This document shows positions 22,337-31,979 of a stretch of 64,000 nucleotides of DNA, piece after piece (the stretch's first letter is position 1; each line of letters starts with the position of its first letter). A program made the translations under genes and the position numbers. This DNA is from Acanthosepion pharaonis. Its lineage: Eukaryota; Mollusca; Cephalopoda; Sepiida; Sepiidae. The notes beneath the pieces are model-generated. The model was given only the letters and a program-made list of their open reading frames with translations. It was not told the DNA's origin and ran no database searches. Location: NCBI GenBank assembly GCA_903632075.3, contig CAHIKZ030004282.1, positions 1,606,001 to 1,670,000 on the forward strand. The letters run 5' to 3'.

Positions 22337-22337
<1 letters not shown>

Positions 22338-22594
22338 GGTCCTCGACTTACGTCGGAGATCCGTTCTTACGGCACAATATTTTCAACGTAGGTTGGAACT
22401 CACCAAAATAAGCACCCACGCACCTGCCTTATGCTTGACAGTCATAATGAAGGGCAAAATGGGCATACACCCGGTGAAAAAACAACGTCGTCTTCCTCAT
22501 ACCGCACCGTGTGACGACGTATTATATTATGTGGAGATGGCACAGTAACCACGAAACACCATACATGAAGTCCGACGTAACCCGAGGACCTACT
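22337..22594. mobile_element. MITE-like element with TCCTCG..TTACGTCGGA termini
   Basis: Left end GTCCTCGACTTACGTCGGA, right end TCCGACGTAACCCGAGGAC followed by CTACTGTA: inverted with a few mismatches. A second partial right end (CGACGTAACCCGAGGACTTT) follows at about 22607-22632. Interior has no coding frame. Such termini fit a short Tc1/pogo-type non-autonomous transposon, but TA duplications are not clear because TA/GA repeats flank both sides. Confidence 0.55.
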
Positions 22595-22626
22595 GTATAT
22601 ATCAGTTTCGACGTAACCCGAGGACT

Positions 22627-22679
<53 letters not shown>

Positions 22680-23580
22680 AGTTGAATATATGGATTAAAT
22701 GAACCTAAAAGGAACTAGTAAAAAAAATCAGTTTAACATTTTTCAGTATTTTCTTAGCTGTATTTGAAATTTGAGCTATGTTTCGATTTTTGAATTCTAT
22801 GTTTTGCTTACTTTGGTTGCGTAGACGTCAACTGTTCGTTTCAAGGCCTTAGTATGTATGTATGTTTGTATAAATTTTGTTGTGTATTTCTCAGGCGTTT
22901 ACCTCTTGGCGTCTGTGTATGCGTTTTATTCTTTAAATATTAGCGTATTTTCAATGCGTATTAAGAATTGGCTACATTGATTTAATTTCATTGCATTATA
23001 AATGCGATGAATGGTGAAAGCGAACCTCCAAGATTAGGATACAGCATTTGGATCTTACATTCTTTTACGAATATTTGTCATATGAAAAAGCGCGTGTGAT
23101 GAACTTTTAATATCTTTCAATTATTTATCAATATTCCTTCTCGGCATTTTTTTCTGTAATGGGATTTGTTCATGTTTTACCAAAGTAGTATTATCTAAAT
23201 AAAAATTATGTCCTGTTTTATTTCTGTATCATACAAAGGAATCTAATATGATAACCCAACTGAAATCCCTACTGCATTCATAAATGCGGGCCTTTATATT
23301 TTCTAGATGTTTCGCCTATATAGTTCTTACGGCTTCTATGTTATTCCACTTTCTGCTCCATTATTCATTCCATATTGTTATGGCTCTAGTGGTTATAATT
23401 TTAGTGTGTGCAATAGTTAAAGTTTTTTTTTTCCAGTTCAGTGGATAGAGAAGTCAGTTAAAGAAGAACAAAGATGACAAAAACGAACGCATAGTAAATG
23501 TAGATATTGTCTATACTCTTATACGAACTGACTTGAAATATAGTGTGACATGTTGTTCGTGTGTATAGGTTAAGAAAAAG
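22680..23580. other. Unassigned AT-rich sequence
   Basis: No long open frame, repeat copy or RNA gene recognised on either strand. Confidence 0.35.
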
Positions 23581-23599
23581 GTTTAGACGCAAGTTATAA

Positions 23600-23870
23600 C
23601 GATAACAACATTTATTATTATTAGAAAATTTAATACAGATATGTCCTCCCCAAAATAAAATGCGTACCTTGACTTACCAGAGGGTCTGTTGTTGAAACAG
23701 ATAGCAGTTATCCGTTTAATAAGAACAGATCTGGGGTTCACTTCGTATAGAGCTGGTCCTTTGACCTGGGAAAAGGTCCCAGGTCCGTGTGTGTGCGTCT
23801 TTCCCCTAAGCCGGTCCCCGTGTGTCTTCGAGACCTCGATAGCTGTCACGTTGTTTTCTAATTATATGTA
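23600..23870 (-). repeat. Unidentified sequence with higher GC and open minus frame
   Basis: The minus strand is open for 88 codons and includes GPALYEVNPRSVLIKRITAI and CFNNRPSGKSRYAFYFG. Composition differs from the AT-rich surroundings, and ACCTGGGACCTTTTCCCAGG on the minus strand is a good hairpin (CTGGGA / TCCCAG). It may be a SINE or a small DNA element; only one copy is in the window, so I cannot decide. Confidence 0.35.
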
Positions 23871-24239
23871 AGGGAGACAACCTTTTTTCACCAACCCACA
23901 CCCTGAATTTTTTGGCAAGAATTTTAACACGTCCAGAATTTTATTTTTACCTTTGTATAATGCAACCCTATATCAGAAAATGCTTGAATTTTAATCGTTT
24001 GAAAATGGCATGTGTATAATGTGGCTCATAAGTTTTGCGTAAGAAATTCATAATAAAACTCATATTATGCTCGTGTGTATGCCGTACCCCAAAAATATAA
24101 CAAATCTACTTGAACATTACAGAAGAATGAAAGCAAGACATGGTAATAGTATTGATGAGATTACTCGTTTTCTTATAAGGAAACATTCGGAATTCATTGA
24201 CCAAAATTTTAGCTTTACTGGCTCTTAAAACGTATAACC

Positions 24240-24375
24240 ATTTGACCTCTGACCACCGCTTTACCGGTGGTAGAGAAAAATGACGTAATGACAAGCCACC
24301 GGTTGAACAGTGGTAGAGAAAAAATGATTTAATGCCCAGCCACCGTTTGAACGCTGAGTAAAGATTTGCGTCGTG
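24240..24375. repeat. Tandem hairpin units (about 50 bases, 2.3 copies)
   Basis: Each unit begins with a self-complementary CCACCGCTTTACCGGTGG or CCACCGGTTGAACAGTGG, followed by TAGAGAAAAATGA and TAATG. The third unit is degraded (CCACCGTTTGAACGCTGAG). Confidence 0.6.
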
Positions 24376-24459
24376 TTTTGCTATTCGTTGTCTTGCTTTT
24401 TTATTTACCATGAAATATTACATACCAATTATCTGCGAATTTTGACAAGAAGCTCGGGA

Positions 24460-25130
24460 ACACAGGGCTCAAAGAGCTAAAATATTTCACTTCAAACAGA
24501 TTTTCAGGAAAATAGGTTCCTAAATTCCACTAACTGTTAACACCCTTACTATTACTGATGGGAGATTCTTTACTAAAGAAAGTTTGCCAAAGGCAGAGTC
24601 TTTCTTTCGCGGGACTTCTCAATTTAGACCGGTTGATAATAATTTCACTGTTTAAGAAGAAACAGAGATAGCAACTAAAATATGTTTATTCACTAAAATA
24701 ACGTTAGTAGTATTAAGAAATACATATATATCTATATTACTTGCCCGTTTCGAGAATGCTTCTCACATAATAACCCTAGAACACACAACCACGACTCTCT
24801 CACGTAGGCTCACTTGCCCCTTAATGACACCAGCTCCATAAAAAATCATCTTTTAACAATACACTGCACCACCAGTAACCCATTCACATCATCCGACATA
24901 AGAAAAATCTTAATTAACAACACCAAAATCCTCTATAAAACAACTGCAAAAACGACTACAAATTCTGGAAGCGATCCTCATCAAAGACCAAATCCCAACA
25001 TAAAATAGCATTTAATAATATTTAATAACTAATCCTCTTATACTAAACATCAACCCCCTCCTTATCAACAATGAATTAACCCAACAATATCTTATCTAAT
25101 ATGTCCTCACTAATTGACGCTTTTAGCCAC
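24460..25130. other. Unassigned sequence
   Basis: No recognised gene. Low-GC with C-rich bias on the + strand from 24780 to 25090, unlike its neighbours; the 64-codon + frame here has no family resemblance. Confidence 0.35.
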
Positions 25131-25134
25131 TGTG

Positions 25135-25583
25135 CCATGGGAGGACACATGGCAGAGTGGCTAAAGTTAGATCCAGTGACAGGACCCAAAGAGTGTGAGT
25201 TCAATACCTAGTTAGGGCAGTGGAGAACTTGGAGAGGGGAATTAACAGAAGATAACTAATAACTGACATCCATTAGACATGGCACGTGGAACTAGAACAG
25301 TCTACCCCAGTGAGCGAAATAAAGGGTTCAGTTTGACATTCCAACCACCTGAAGAAGGCCGGAGCGTACAACGGCCGAAACGTTGTAATAAATATGGCGA
25401 CAAAGATGAGGACAATAGTCCGAATAATGTAAAAAGTGTATATAATACCTCATCTCAGAAATATAGACAGATACTGAAAGGCCGAAACGTTGTAACAAAT
25501 ATGGCGACAAAGATGAGGACAATAGTCCGAATAATGTAAATAATGTACATAATACCTCATCTCAGAAATATAGACAGATACAA
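25135..25583 (+). mobile_element. SINE-B, longest copy, with tandemly duplicated 3' part
   Basis: Head: ACACATGGCAGAGTGGCTAA (A-box-like TGGCAGAGTGG) and GAGTTCAATACC (B-box-like) 40-50 bases later, i.e. tRNA-derived with a long variable region. Body: GATAACTAATAACTGACATC, GGCACGTGGAACTAGAACAG, AAATAAAGGGTTCAG. Then CCTGAAGAAGGCC-loop-GGCCGAAACG and AATATGGCGACAAAGATGAG, GACAATAGTCCGAATAATGT, CATCTCAGAAATATAGACAG. The last ~105 bases occur twice in tandem (about 25373-25477 and 25480-25583). Other copies: 15498-15957 (pair), 50284-50583, and a scrap at 54928-54966. Confidence 0.8.
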
Positions 25584-25589
25584 TTAGCA

Positions 25590-25775
25590 AAAGCTAAAAG
25601 ATAAACCATAAAAGTTTCATGACCAAACCAAGATTCAGATTATTAAACCCTACAAAAAGCAACATTGGGAAAATAGACGAACAATTTAGAAAAATATGCT
25701 CAAAACTAAGTAGGGATGTTGAAGATAACATCTATCAGTTAAGTGACAATTTTTTACAAATATTACTACTGTATA
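25590..25775. other. Short AT-rich spacer
   Basis: A 61-codon + frame with no family resemblance spans it; no other feature. Confidence 0.3.
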
Positions 25776-27456
25776 CTGTTGTGGAGAGAATTATTCACCC
25801 CTGATTCCATAATTGCGAATAAAGCTGTAATACCTCAAATTTTCATAGACAATTCATGTGAATTTTTTCACCAATGACAAAATAATGGATTTGAAAGAAT
25901 GTCTAGTGATGCCTACAATTTTTATTTTAGCGTGAAACAATAATAAAAAAAAACAAAAAAAAAAAAACACCAAATATGCCGATAAATTTTTAATGGGGTT
26001 TAGGTCAAGACTTTCGGCAGGGTACAACAATATCTTAATTTTGCAGTCATCTAAGTATTTTGGTAACAATTTGTGTCATGTGTTTCGGGTCATTGCCCTA
26101 TTGGGAAATCGAGTGAAACCCTCAAAACAGCTTCTGTGCACTTTGTTTTATATTATTTTTAAGAATAGCCGAATATTTCTCTTTATCCATGATACCCTGT
26201 ACTCTCGTTCGTTCTCCTGGTCCAGAAGCAGCAAAACATCCCCAACTGTAAAACATTTCAAACCACCGTGCTTAATTGTAGGAAGGGTATCTTTTATTTT
26301 TGGGGTTGTGAGCTTTATTCACTCTACTCCATCCATAACCGGAGTACATGCGAACAAATAATTCTCGTTTGGTTACATCTGACCTATATTTACTCCCCTG
26401 TTCGAGATGGCTTTTAGAATAAGCTAATCTGCTTTTCAGGTATTTAGCCTTAAGCAGGAGGAGGCACTGTGAAATAATAGATAGCGACTCGTATTAAGGA
26501 ATGGGAGAGCTGAATTCGAATTCCAGTCGAATCCTTTACATTCACTTACGTGCTAATACCCTTGAGAAAGGTATGAATCCTTTTCTTCTCCCCACCCCAG
26601 CTATGAGTAACTAGAAGGACAGACCAGGTTCTAAAGCCTTGGATGGCAACTGGTCTACAGCAGAAAGAAATGGCAATCTACTGCGGGAAAAATCTGCCTC
26701 GTCGGTCACGTGTCGAAACAACTAACTGACTGAGCCTTAAGCAAGCGAGTTGTCCTTGACAGGATCTAGTGACTGTTTTCGTCGATATATTCAGCCCTGA
26801 TGTCATAACATCATTGTCAATGTTCTTTGTCGTTAAGTAAGGATTCTTCGAGACATCTCAAACAATTTTCTTTTTCCATTCTCTAAGAAACTAACCGTTT
26901 CCTGTCCGTCCTTAATTTATTCTCAAAACAATGAGTCTCATTGTACTTCTTGATAATACTACGAATTGTCGATCTAGGAAAATTTAAACGCTTGGAAAGT
27001 GTTGTATATCCATCACCTTGTTTGTACGCATCAACTAGCTTCATTCAAAGATCTTAATCAAGTTTAGTCCTCTTTGTGCAGAATGATCGCGGTACGTGGC
27101 GCGGGGTACGCGTCTTTTTCATTAACTTTTCGAATCTTGTAGAATTAGGTCAATACTATTTCATTTTTCAGAGGGCGTTTGTATTATATGTCAAAGTAAG
27201 AAAAAAAAAACATTACAATTTCCATAGAGCAATATTATTTCATAATTGCCATAAGGGGTGTAGCTGGAATAAAAATTTAACTATGAATATAATAAATCGA
27301 AACGTCTAGAAATTTCTCGAATTATTCAAAACTAAATACGGAATCAACGATTTATGCTAAATTCAATTAGTACTTGCAAATATCCGCATTCCCTGAGAAA
27401 ATATGCAAACATTTAGTGGGGGGGGGTGAATAATTCTGTCCACAACTTTGTGTGTG
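25775..27456 (-). mobile_element. Tc1-like transposon, nearly full length, inactivated
   Basis: Terminal inverted repeats share GTTGTGGA, GA, GAATTATTCACCCC: left end about 25778-25802, right end about 27424-27450 reversed. The minus strand encodes QGDGYTTLSKRLNFPRSTIR, SIIKKYNETHCFENK (HTH), KYLKSRLAYSKSHLEQG, GGLKCFTVGGCFAASGPGER, KEKYSAILKNNIKQSAQKL, KHMTQIVTKIL, SLDLNPIKNLSA, the standard Tc1 order. Stops and frameshifts are many, and in the final catalytic motif the expected Glu of 'NPIEN' reads Lys. A SINE-A is inserted at 26446-26743. Confidence 0.9.
26446..26743 (+). mobile_element. SINE-A with intact target-site duplication, inside Tc1
   Basis: Flanked by an 11-base direct repeat AGCCTTAAGCA (26446-26456 and 26733-26743), the mark of target-primed insertion. 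Body 26457-26732: CACTGTGAAATAATAGATAG (A-box region), GCTGAATTCGAATTCCAG (B box), TACATTCACTTACGTGCTAA, TACCCTTGAGAAAGGTATGA, CCAGCTATGAGTAAC, GGATGGCAACTGGTCTAC, and a CTAACTGACTGA tail. This is the cleanest definition of the SINE-A unit in the window (276 bases). Confidence 0.92.
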
Positions 27457-27462
27457 TATTTG

Positions 27463-27477
<15 letters not shown>

Positions 27478-27508
<31 letters not shown>
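27478..27508. repeat. (GT)n microsatellite
   Basis: About 16 GT units after a short TA run, just outside the Tc1 right end. Confidence 0.95.
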
Positions 27509-27511
<3 letters not shown>

Positions 27512-27635
27512 GCCACCGAGTATTCCTTACAAGTTAAAATATTTTAAGCAGCCTAGTATTTTATTTAATGTTACGTAATTTGGCTTTATAATCTTAATTA
27601 CTAAGACGCTTGCTGAGGAAATGGGAAAAAAAATG

Positions 27636-27822
27636 CAGTGTAACCCGGATATAAGAGAGTTGTCGAGGCCGGAGAAGAAGTCTCTTATATCCGGGTTTCT
27701 CTTATATCCAGGTTTGGTCTATTTTATATACATTAACACAGGATCTAATTTGGGACCAGAGAAAATCTCTTTTATATCCGGGTTTCTCTTATATCCGGGT
27801 CTCTTATATCCGGATTACACTG
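27636..27822. mobile_element. 187-bp MITE with 23-bp terminal inverted repeats
   Basis: Left CAGTGTAACCCGGATATAAG, AGA; right TCTCTTATATCCGGATTACA, CTG: an almost perfect inverted pair. Inside, CTCTTATATCCGGGTTTCTC and near copies repeat four times as direct repeats near the right side and once near the centre. The CAGTGTAA-type end fits pogo/Tigger-like or other Tc1/mariner superfamily MITEs; the right flank is TA, the left flank is TG, so the TA duplication is unproven. Confidence 0.75.
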
Positions 27823-28081
27823 TAGCAATAAATTCTAGATTTACTATACTTACCACGCTTATTTTCTGATAATGTCGGTTATGGACACCCGTATTTACAA
27901 AATCCGGCACGTTTATACACACACACACACACACAAAATCAAAATTATTTTTCAAATACTTGGGGGTTGCTGAATTGTATGAAGGGTTTTCCATTTATGA
28001 TGACTGAATGCATTTTTTTTATTTAATAACAATATCACTTGAACACTACAAATTAATACAGAATTTTTAAAAGATTTTAAA

Positions 28082-28400
28082 CTTTACAAATGCTCTCACC
28101 CTTTCACTGTTGAAACTTTTAAACGTAGCCGTCCCTTCTACTCCAATAGCTTCATACTTCGCCCCTCTCGCCTGTGGAACACCCTTCCTTATTACTGTTT
28201 CCCTGAGAGCTATAATCTCCAACTATTCAAATGTAATGTCAATCGACATCTCCAGTTGCCTTGATCTATCCACTATCCTTCTCCTCATCCTTTCCTCTAT
28301 CACTCCTATCTGCTCTAGCTCCAAATCTTCTGTAACCCCTTGCGTACTAGTGGCTTCCCGCCTTGCTTGGGGTGAATCGATTAAAAAAGAAAAAAACAAT
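28082..28400 (+). mobile_element. LINE-A 3' fragment
   Basis: Matches 37436-37740: CTCTCACCCTTTCACTGTTG, ACTCCAATAGCTTCATA, CTCGCCTGTGGAAC, TTCAAATGTAATGTCAATCG, tail GTAACCCCTTGCGTACTAGT and CTTGCTTGGGGTGAATCG followed by A-rich end. Strongly 5' truncated and frame-broken. Confidence 0.85.
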
Positions 28401-28499
28401 TATTCTAATTATAATTTAAAAATGAAAACAATTCTTGTAAAAATTCATTATTTATCGAAAAGTTTTTTTCCTGAGATAATAGTATCAATCATATTTCAT

Positions 28500-29170
28500 T
28501 TCTAAAACAAAACATTATTCTAATTAAATAATGTCTTATATTTTCTATAACTGGGGCTCCTGTTTTACCTCAAAATTTGGCAATTTAAATTCTTTGAGGA
28601 TTTGTCATATATAATTTAAACATTACATGTTCCATAAAGGAAATTTCTCAATATTTCATACAATTAAATAAGTGTGTGCGGGGTGGGGAGGGGATAATAT
28701 ATGTGAAAATACTACTTTTATCGAAGATATTTAAAAAAAAAAAAACATTTCAAATATAATTACATTCATTTCTGAATAAGTCTAGAAATTCCACTAAAAT
28801 CCGACAATTATTTGATATATGCAAGTTTTTTTTTCTAATCAATATTGTTTTTCACCGTAAAAAGCGTTCACACTTCCCATACAAATTGAGGATTTAAATT
28901 CTCCATGGAGTTCTACTTTTAGACAATATGGCCATTAAGCAGTACAAAAATGAATTTCTCGAAATTTCCTAAAATTAAATAAGTTTATGTGGTAAAAGAT
29001 GTAGTAAAAAAATATTTTGCCAAGTTTTTTTTTCTTTAAAAAGAAACTGTTCTGAAATAATTTCATTGATTTGTGAATAATTCTCAAGTTTCATTAAAAC
29101 TCGCCAATTATTTGATGCTTGCAAGAATTTCAAAATCAATGTTTCTTCACCGCAAAAAGACGTTAAAATT
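28500..29170. repeat. ~300-bp tandem duplication
   Basis: Two diverged units: CGACAATTATTTGATATATG..TTTTTCACCGTAAAAAGCG (about 28802-28868) recurs as CGCCAATTATTTGATGCTTG..CTTCACCGCAAAAAGACG (about 29102-29163), and GGAAATTTCTCAATATTTCA, ATTAAATAAGT near 28640 recurs near 28950. Period about 300. AT-rich, non-coding. Confidence 0.65.
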
Positions 29171-29270
29171 TCCTATACTATTTATGATCACCCGTTGACG
29201 CCAGAATAACCAGATTTTAAACCAAACTTTCCAGTTTTCTAAAAAGATTTTAAAATAATTTTTTACTGAC

Positions 29271-29273
<3 letters not shown>

Positions 29274-29332
<59 letters not shown>
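29274..29332. repeat. (TA)n microsatellite
   Basis: About 29 TA units. Confidence 0.95.
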
Positions 29333-29337
<5 letters not shown>

Positions 29338-29425
29338 ATTTGGTCTTTCCTCTTGATAATAACATAAAGATTATGACGCTAAAAAATATTTTTTTATTCG
29401 GTTTGGGAATTTTTTGTCATCATGT

Positions 29426-30118
29426 AGATTGTGCAATGGATAAATTGTCGTCTAAATTATGCAAAAAGGAAAATAATACTGACATTTCATTTTAACATAT
29501 AATTACCAAAATTATACGAAAATACTAAAGTGTAAATTTATTCAATAAAATTGCCATTGGCTTCAACGACAGTCTCCAGACAACTTCGGAATCTTCTGCA
29601 GCTCATCTGGGCGGTCACATTGTTTAAGTTGGTGACTGGTGCAATAATCGTTGCTTTCAGTTCATCTTTGGTGTTAAAAGGAGTTTTCTGGGTCTTTCGC
29701 TCAACTGTATCCCACAAATAATAATCAAGGGTTTTGCAGTTTGGGAAGTCATGTGATGTGGTCACAGAAATTATCTGACAGCCAGGTCTGAGTTCTCTTA
29801 TTTGTGTGGCATGGTGCAGATTCCTGTTGCCAGACATAGGTTCTTCAAGCAGCCACCCCCTTGACCCAGGGCAGCACTGTCTCCTTGATATAGGCTGTGT
29901 TGAATCTGAGCCCTGTAGGAAGATAAATGGAGGCATAATGTTGCCATCAATAGTGATTACTCCAAACAGCATGATATTGACTGGATATATCATCCAACTC
30001 TTTCTGAATCCTCTTCATTGTCCAAACACTCTGAAATGTTTGTATTAGAGCTTCCACAGTGAATGTCTTCCAGTACAGCATGCCGTTTTCAAATGTCTCG
30101 TTGAGTGAATAGCATTAT
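29426..30118 (-). mobile_element. Mariner-type transposon copy 1
   Basis: Minus strand encodes MIYPVNIMLFGVITIDGNIM, PPFIFLQGSDSTQ, CKTLDYYLWDTVERKTQKTP, FNTKDELKATIIAPVTNLNN and CRRFRSCLETVVEANGNFIE, the catalytic-to-C-terminal part of a Tc1/mariner transposase that also occurs at 30525-31083 and 61096-61950. The final catalytic acid lies in the LDYYLW region (D). The 3' terminal sequence TGCAATGGATAAATTGTCG at 29433-29453 is the counterpart of the end found near 31060-31080. Frameshifts make it inactive. Confidence 0.85.
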
Positions 30119-30125
30119 AATGAAT

Positions 30126-30528
30126 TAAACACATTATAATATAATAATTAAATGCATTCGCTGGTTCCCAGACGTCATGAGTTCAAGCGATATACGAGGC
30201 TAGCATCCCGCTCTCACCCCTTCACTGTCGAAACTCTTAAATGTAGCCGTCTCTTCTACTCCAATAGCTTCATGTCTTGCACCTCTCGCCTGTGGAACTC
30301 CCTTCCCAATCCAGTTTCCCTGAGAGCTATAATATCCAACTATTCAAATGTAATGTCAATCGATATCTCCGGTTGCCTTGACCTATCCACTACCCTCATC
30401 CTTTCTTCTATCACTCCTATCTGATCTTGCTCTAAATTTTCTGTAACCCTTTGCGTCCTAGTGGCTCCCCGTCTTGCTTGGGGTGAAATGCTTAAAAAAA
30501 AATAAAATAAAAAACAAACACATTATAA
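30126..30528 (+). mobile_element. LINE-A 3' fragment with target-site duplication
   Basis: LINE-A C-terminal and tail sequence (SLVPRRHEFKRYTRLASRSH, PFTVETLKCSRLFYSNSFMS, CCTTTGCGTCCTAGTGGCTC, CTTGCTTGGGGTGAAATGCT, A-rich end) lies between two copies of AAACACATTATAAT (about 30126-30139 and 30515-30528). This is a clean 5'-truncated retrotransposition event between the two mariner copies. Confidence 0.88.
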
Positions 30529-31083
30529 TCAATTGGGGTTGCATTCTGGTGACCAAATGTAAGGGGTGAGATGTGGTTACAGAAATTGTCTGACAGCCAT
30601 GATGGGTTCTCCTACTTGTCCTGTTGCCAGACATAGGGGCTTTTCCAGCAGCCAACCTGTTGACCCAGAATAGTACTACTAAATCAAGACACTTGATGTA
30701 GGCCTTCGTGTTGATTTTGAGTCCCTGTAGAAAGATAAATGGTGGCATAACGTCGCCATTACAAGTGATCACTCCAAACACCTTCATAATCACCGTTAGA
30801 CTCATCCAACTCTATTCAAATTCTCTGCATTGTCCACAGATTGACAACCAAACATTCTGAAATGTTCGTACTGGAGTTTCTGGCACGAATGCTAAGCAAT
30901 ATAGAATACCGTTTCCAAATTTCTGAAGAAGTGAATTCGTCATAGTGCTATTTTTCGCATAGATGGTGTCCAACTGACCTTACTATATTGTGCAGTGGCC
31001 AAAACAAAAACAAGCAATGCGCATGCGCGAAATTTTATTTTTTTAAAAGGTTAAAATAACGACAATTTATCCATCGCATCCTG
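30525..31083 (-). mobile_element. Mariner-type transposon copy 2 (3' truncated)
   Basis: Minus strand: CAGGATGCGATGGATAAATT end at about 31060-31083, then NEFTSSEIWKRYSI, NSSTNISECLVV, MKVFGVITCNGDVMPPFIFL, KINTKAYIKCLDLVVLFWVN, SWLSDNFCNHISPLTFGHQN, and stops at TPIDYNV, where the C-terminal quarter present in copy 1 is missing. Head-to-tail with copy 1. Confidence 0.85.
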
Positions 31084-31127
31084 TATGTTATTTATTTTTT
31101 TTTTTTTAGCGAATCTTTTTGGCGGGA

Positions 31128-31170
<43 letters not shown>

Positions 31171-31209
31171 GAAACAGTCTGACAGCCATGATGGGTTCTG
31201 TCTGTGGAT

Positions 31210-31249
<40 letters not shown>

Positions 31250-31275
31250 GTCATCCACAGACAGACTGTTTCGCT
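31171..31275. repeat. Palindrome around a (TA)n core
   Basis: TGTCTGTGGATGACTA (31199-31214) pairs with TAGTCATCCACAGACA (31248-31263) across a TA array; GAAACAGTCTG (31171-31181) pairs with CAGACTGTTTC (31262-31272). A related half-unit, GTCATCTACAGACAGACTAT, lies at 31661-31680. Between the left arms sits a 23-base segment identical to 30588-30610 of the mariner copy. Confidence 0.75.
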
Positions 31276-31279
31276 GTAT

Positions 31280-31850
31280 TACAGCTCCTCAGTGTGACTA
31301 GACGTCCGATTGCTTCAACTCGACTGATCTTCGGCCATCGTCGCACGGCAGAAAAGAATTGAATTTTAACGTTTTTCACTATGCGAAATAGGCCGGAGAA
31401 CTCAATTCAATTTACTCAAAGAATAATGCTTAATAGCAGTTGGAGCGGCTGTCTTTTTAAAAAACCCTTTCTCAACAGAACTCAACCGGATTTCCGTGAG
31501 TATATAGTGATTTTTAAGCGTAGTTTAGACGTGGCACAAGGCCGAAAGTATGGAGCACCTACTTAAGATCGAACTCACTGTTCTGTCGTAATTGTTCTTG
31601 CGAGACAAGCTTGCTAACCATTACACCGCCTCAAGGTGCCTTTCCGGCAACATATATAGTCATCTACAGACAGACTATTTCCTCGGTGTGGCTAGACGTC
31701 ATATTGCTTCAAGACGAGATCGAAACCCGACTGATTTAACACCAGTCAGTTGTCTTACCTCTAGGCATAAAGGAAGGGAATTTTAACGTTTTTCTCTATA
31801 CGAAATACCCCAGCGGCTCGGAGAACTAAATTCAATTTACTCGAAGATTA
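31280..31850. repeat. Dispersed repeat block, internally duplicated
   Basis: TTTTAACGTTTTTCACTATG, CGAAATA, GGAGAACTCAATTCAATTTA at 31365-31420 recurs as TTTTAACGTTTTTCTCTATA, CGAAATA, GGAGAACTAAATTCAATTTA at 31783-31843. The block also holds AGACGTCCGATTGCTTCAA (31301) and AGACGTCATATTGCTTCAA (31693). A tRNA-like sequence lies inside it on the minus strand. Confidence 0.65.
31554..31640 (-). tRNA. tRNA-like sequence (pseudo-tRNA or SINE head)
   Basis: On the minus strand an 87-base segment begins GGCACCT and ends AGGTGCT, a full 7-pair acceptor stem (one G-U). A box: GGTGTAATGGTTAGCA. B box: GAGTTCGATCTTA. A loop with U33 and CUC in the anticodon position (Glu-like) can be drawn, but the anticodon and T stems are short or mismatched and the spacing is long. 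It sits inside a dispersed repeat block, so a tRNA-derived SINE is more likely than a working tRNA gene. Confidence 0.5.
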
Positions 31851-31979
31851 ATATGTGTGTGTGTTTGTGTGTATGTGTGTGACACGTCATCAGAGAGCTC
31901 ATGCTGGATAGAATACTGTTCTGCCAGGAAAACATAACGATAAAAACAGCGGAAATTAACCTGTTTCATGAGTGAATAA

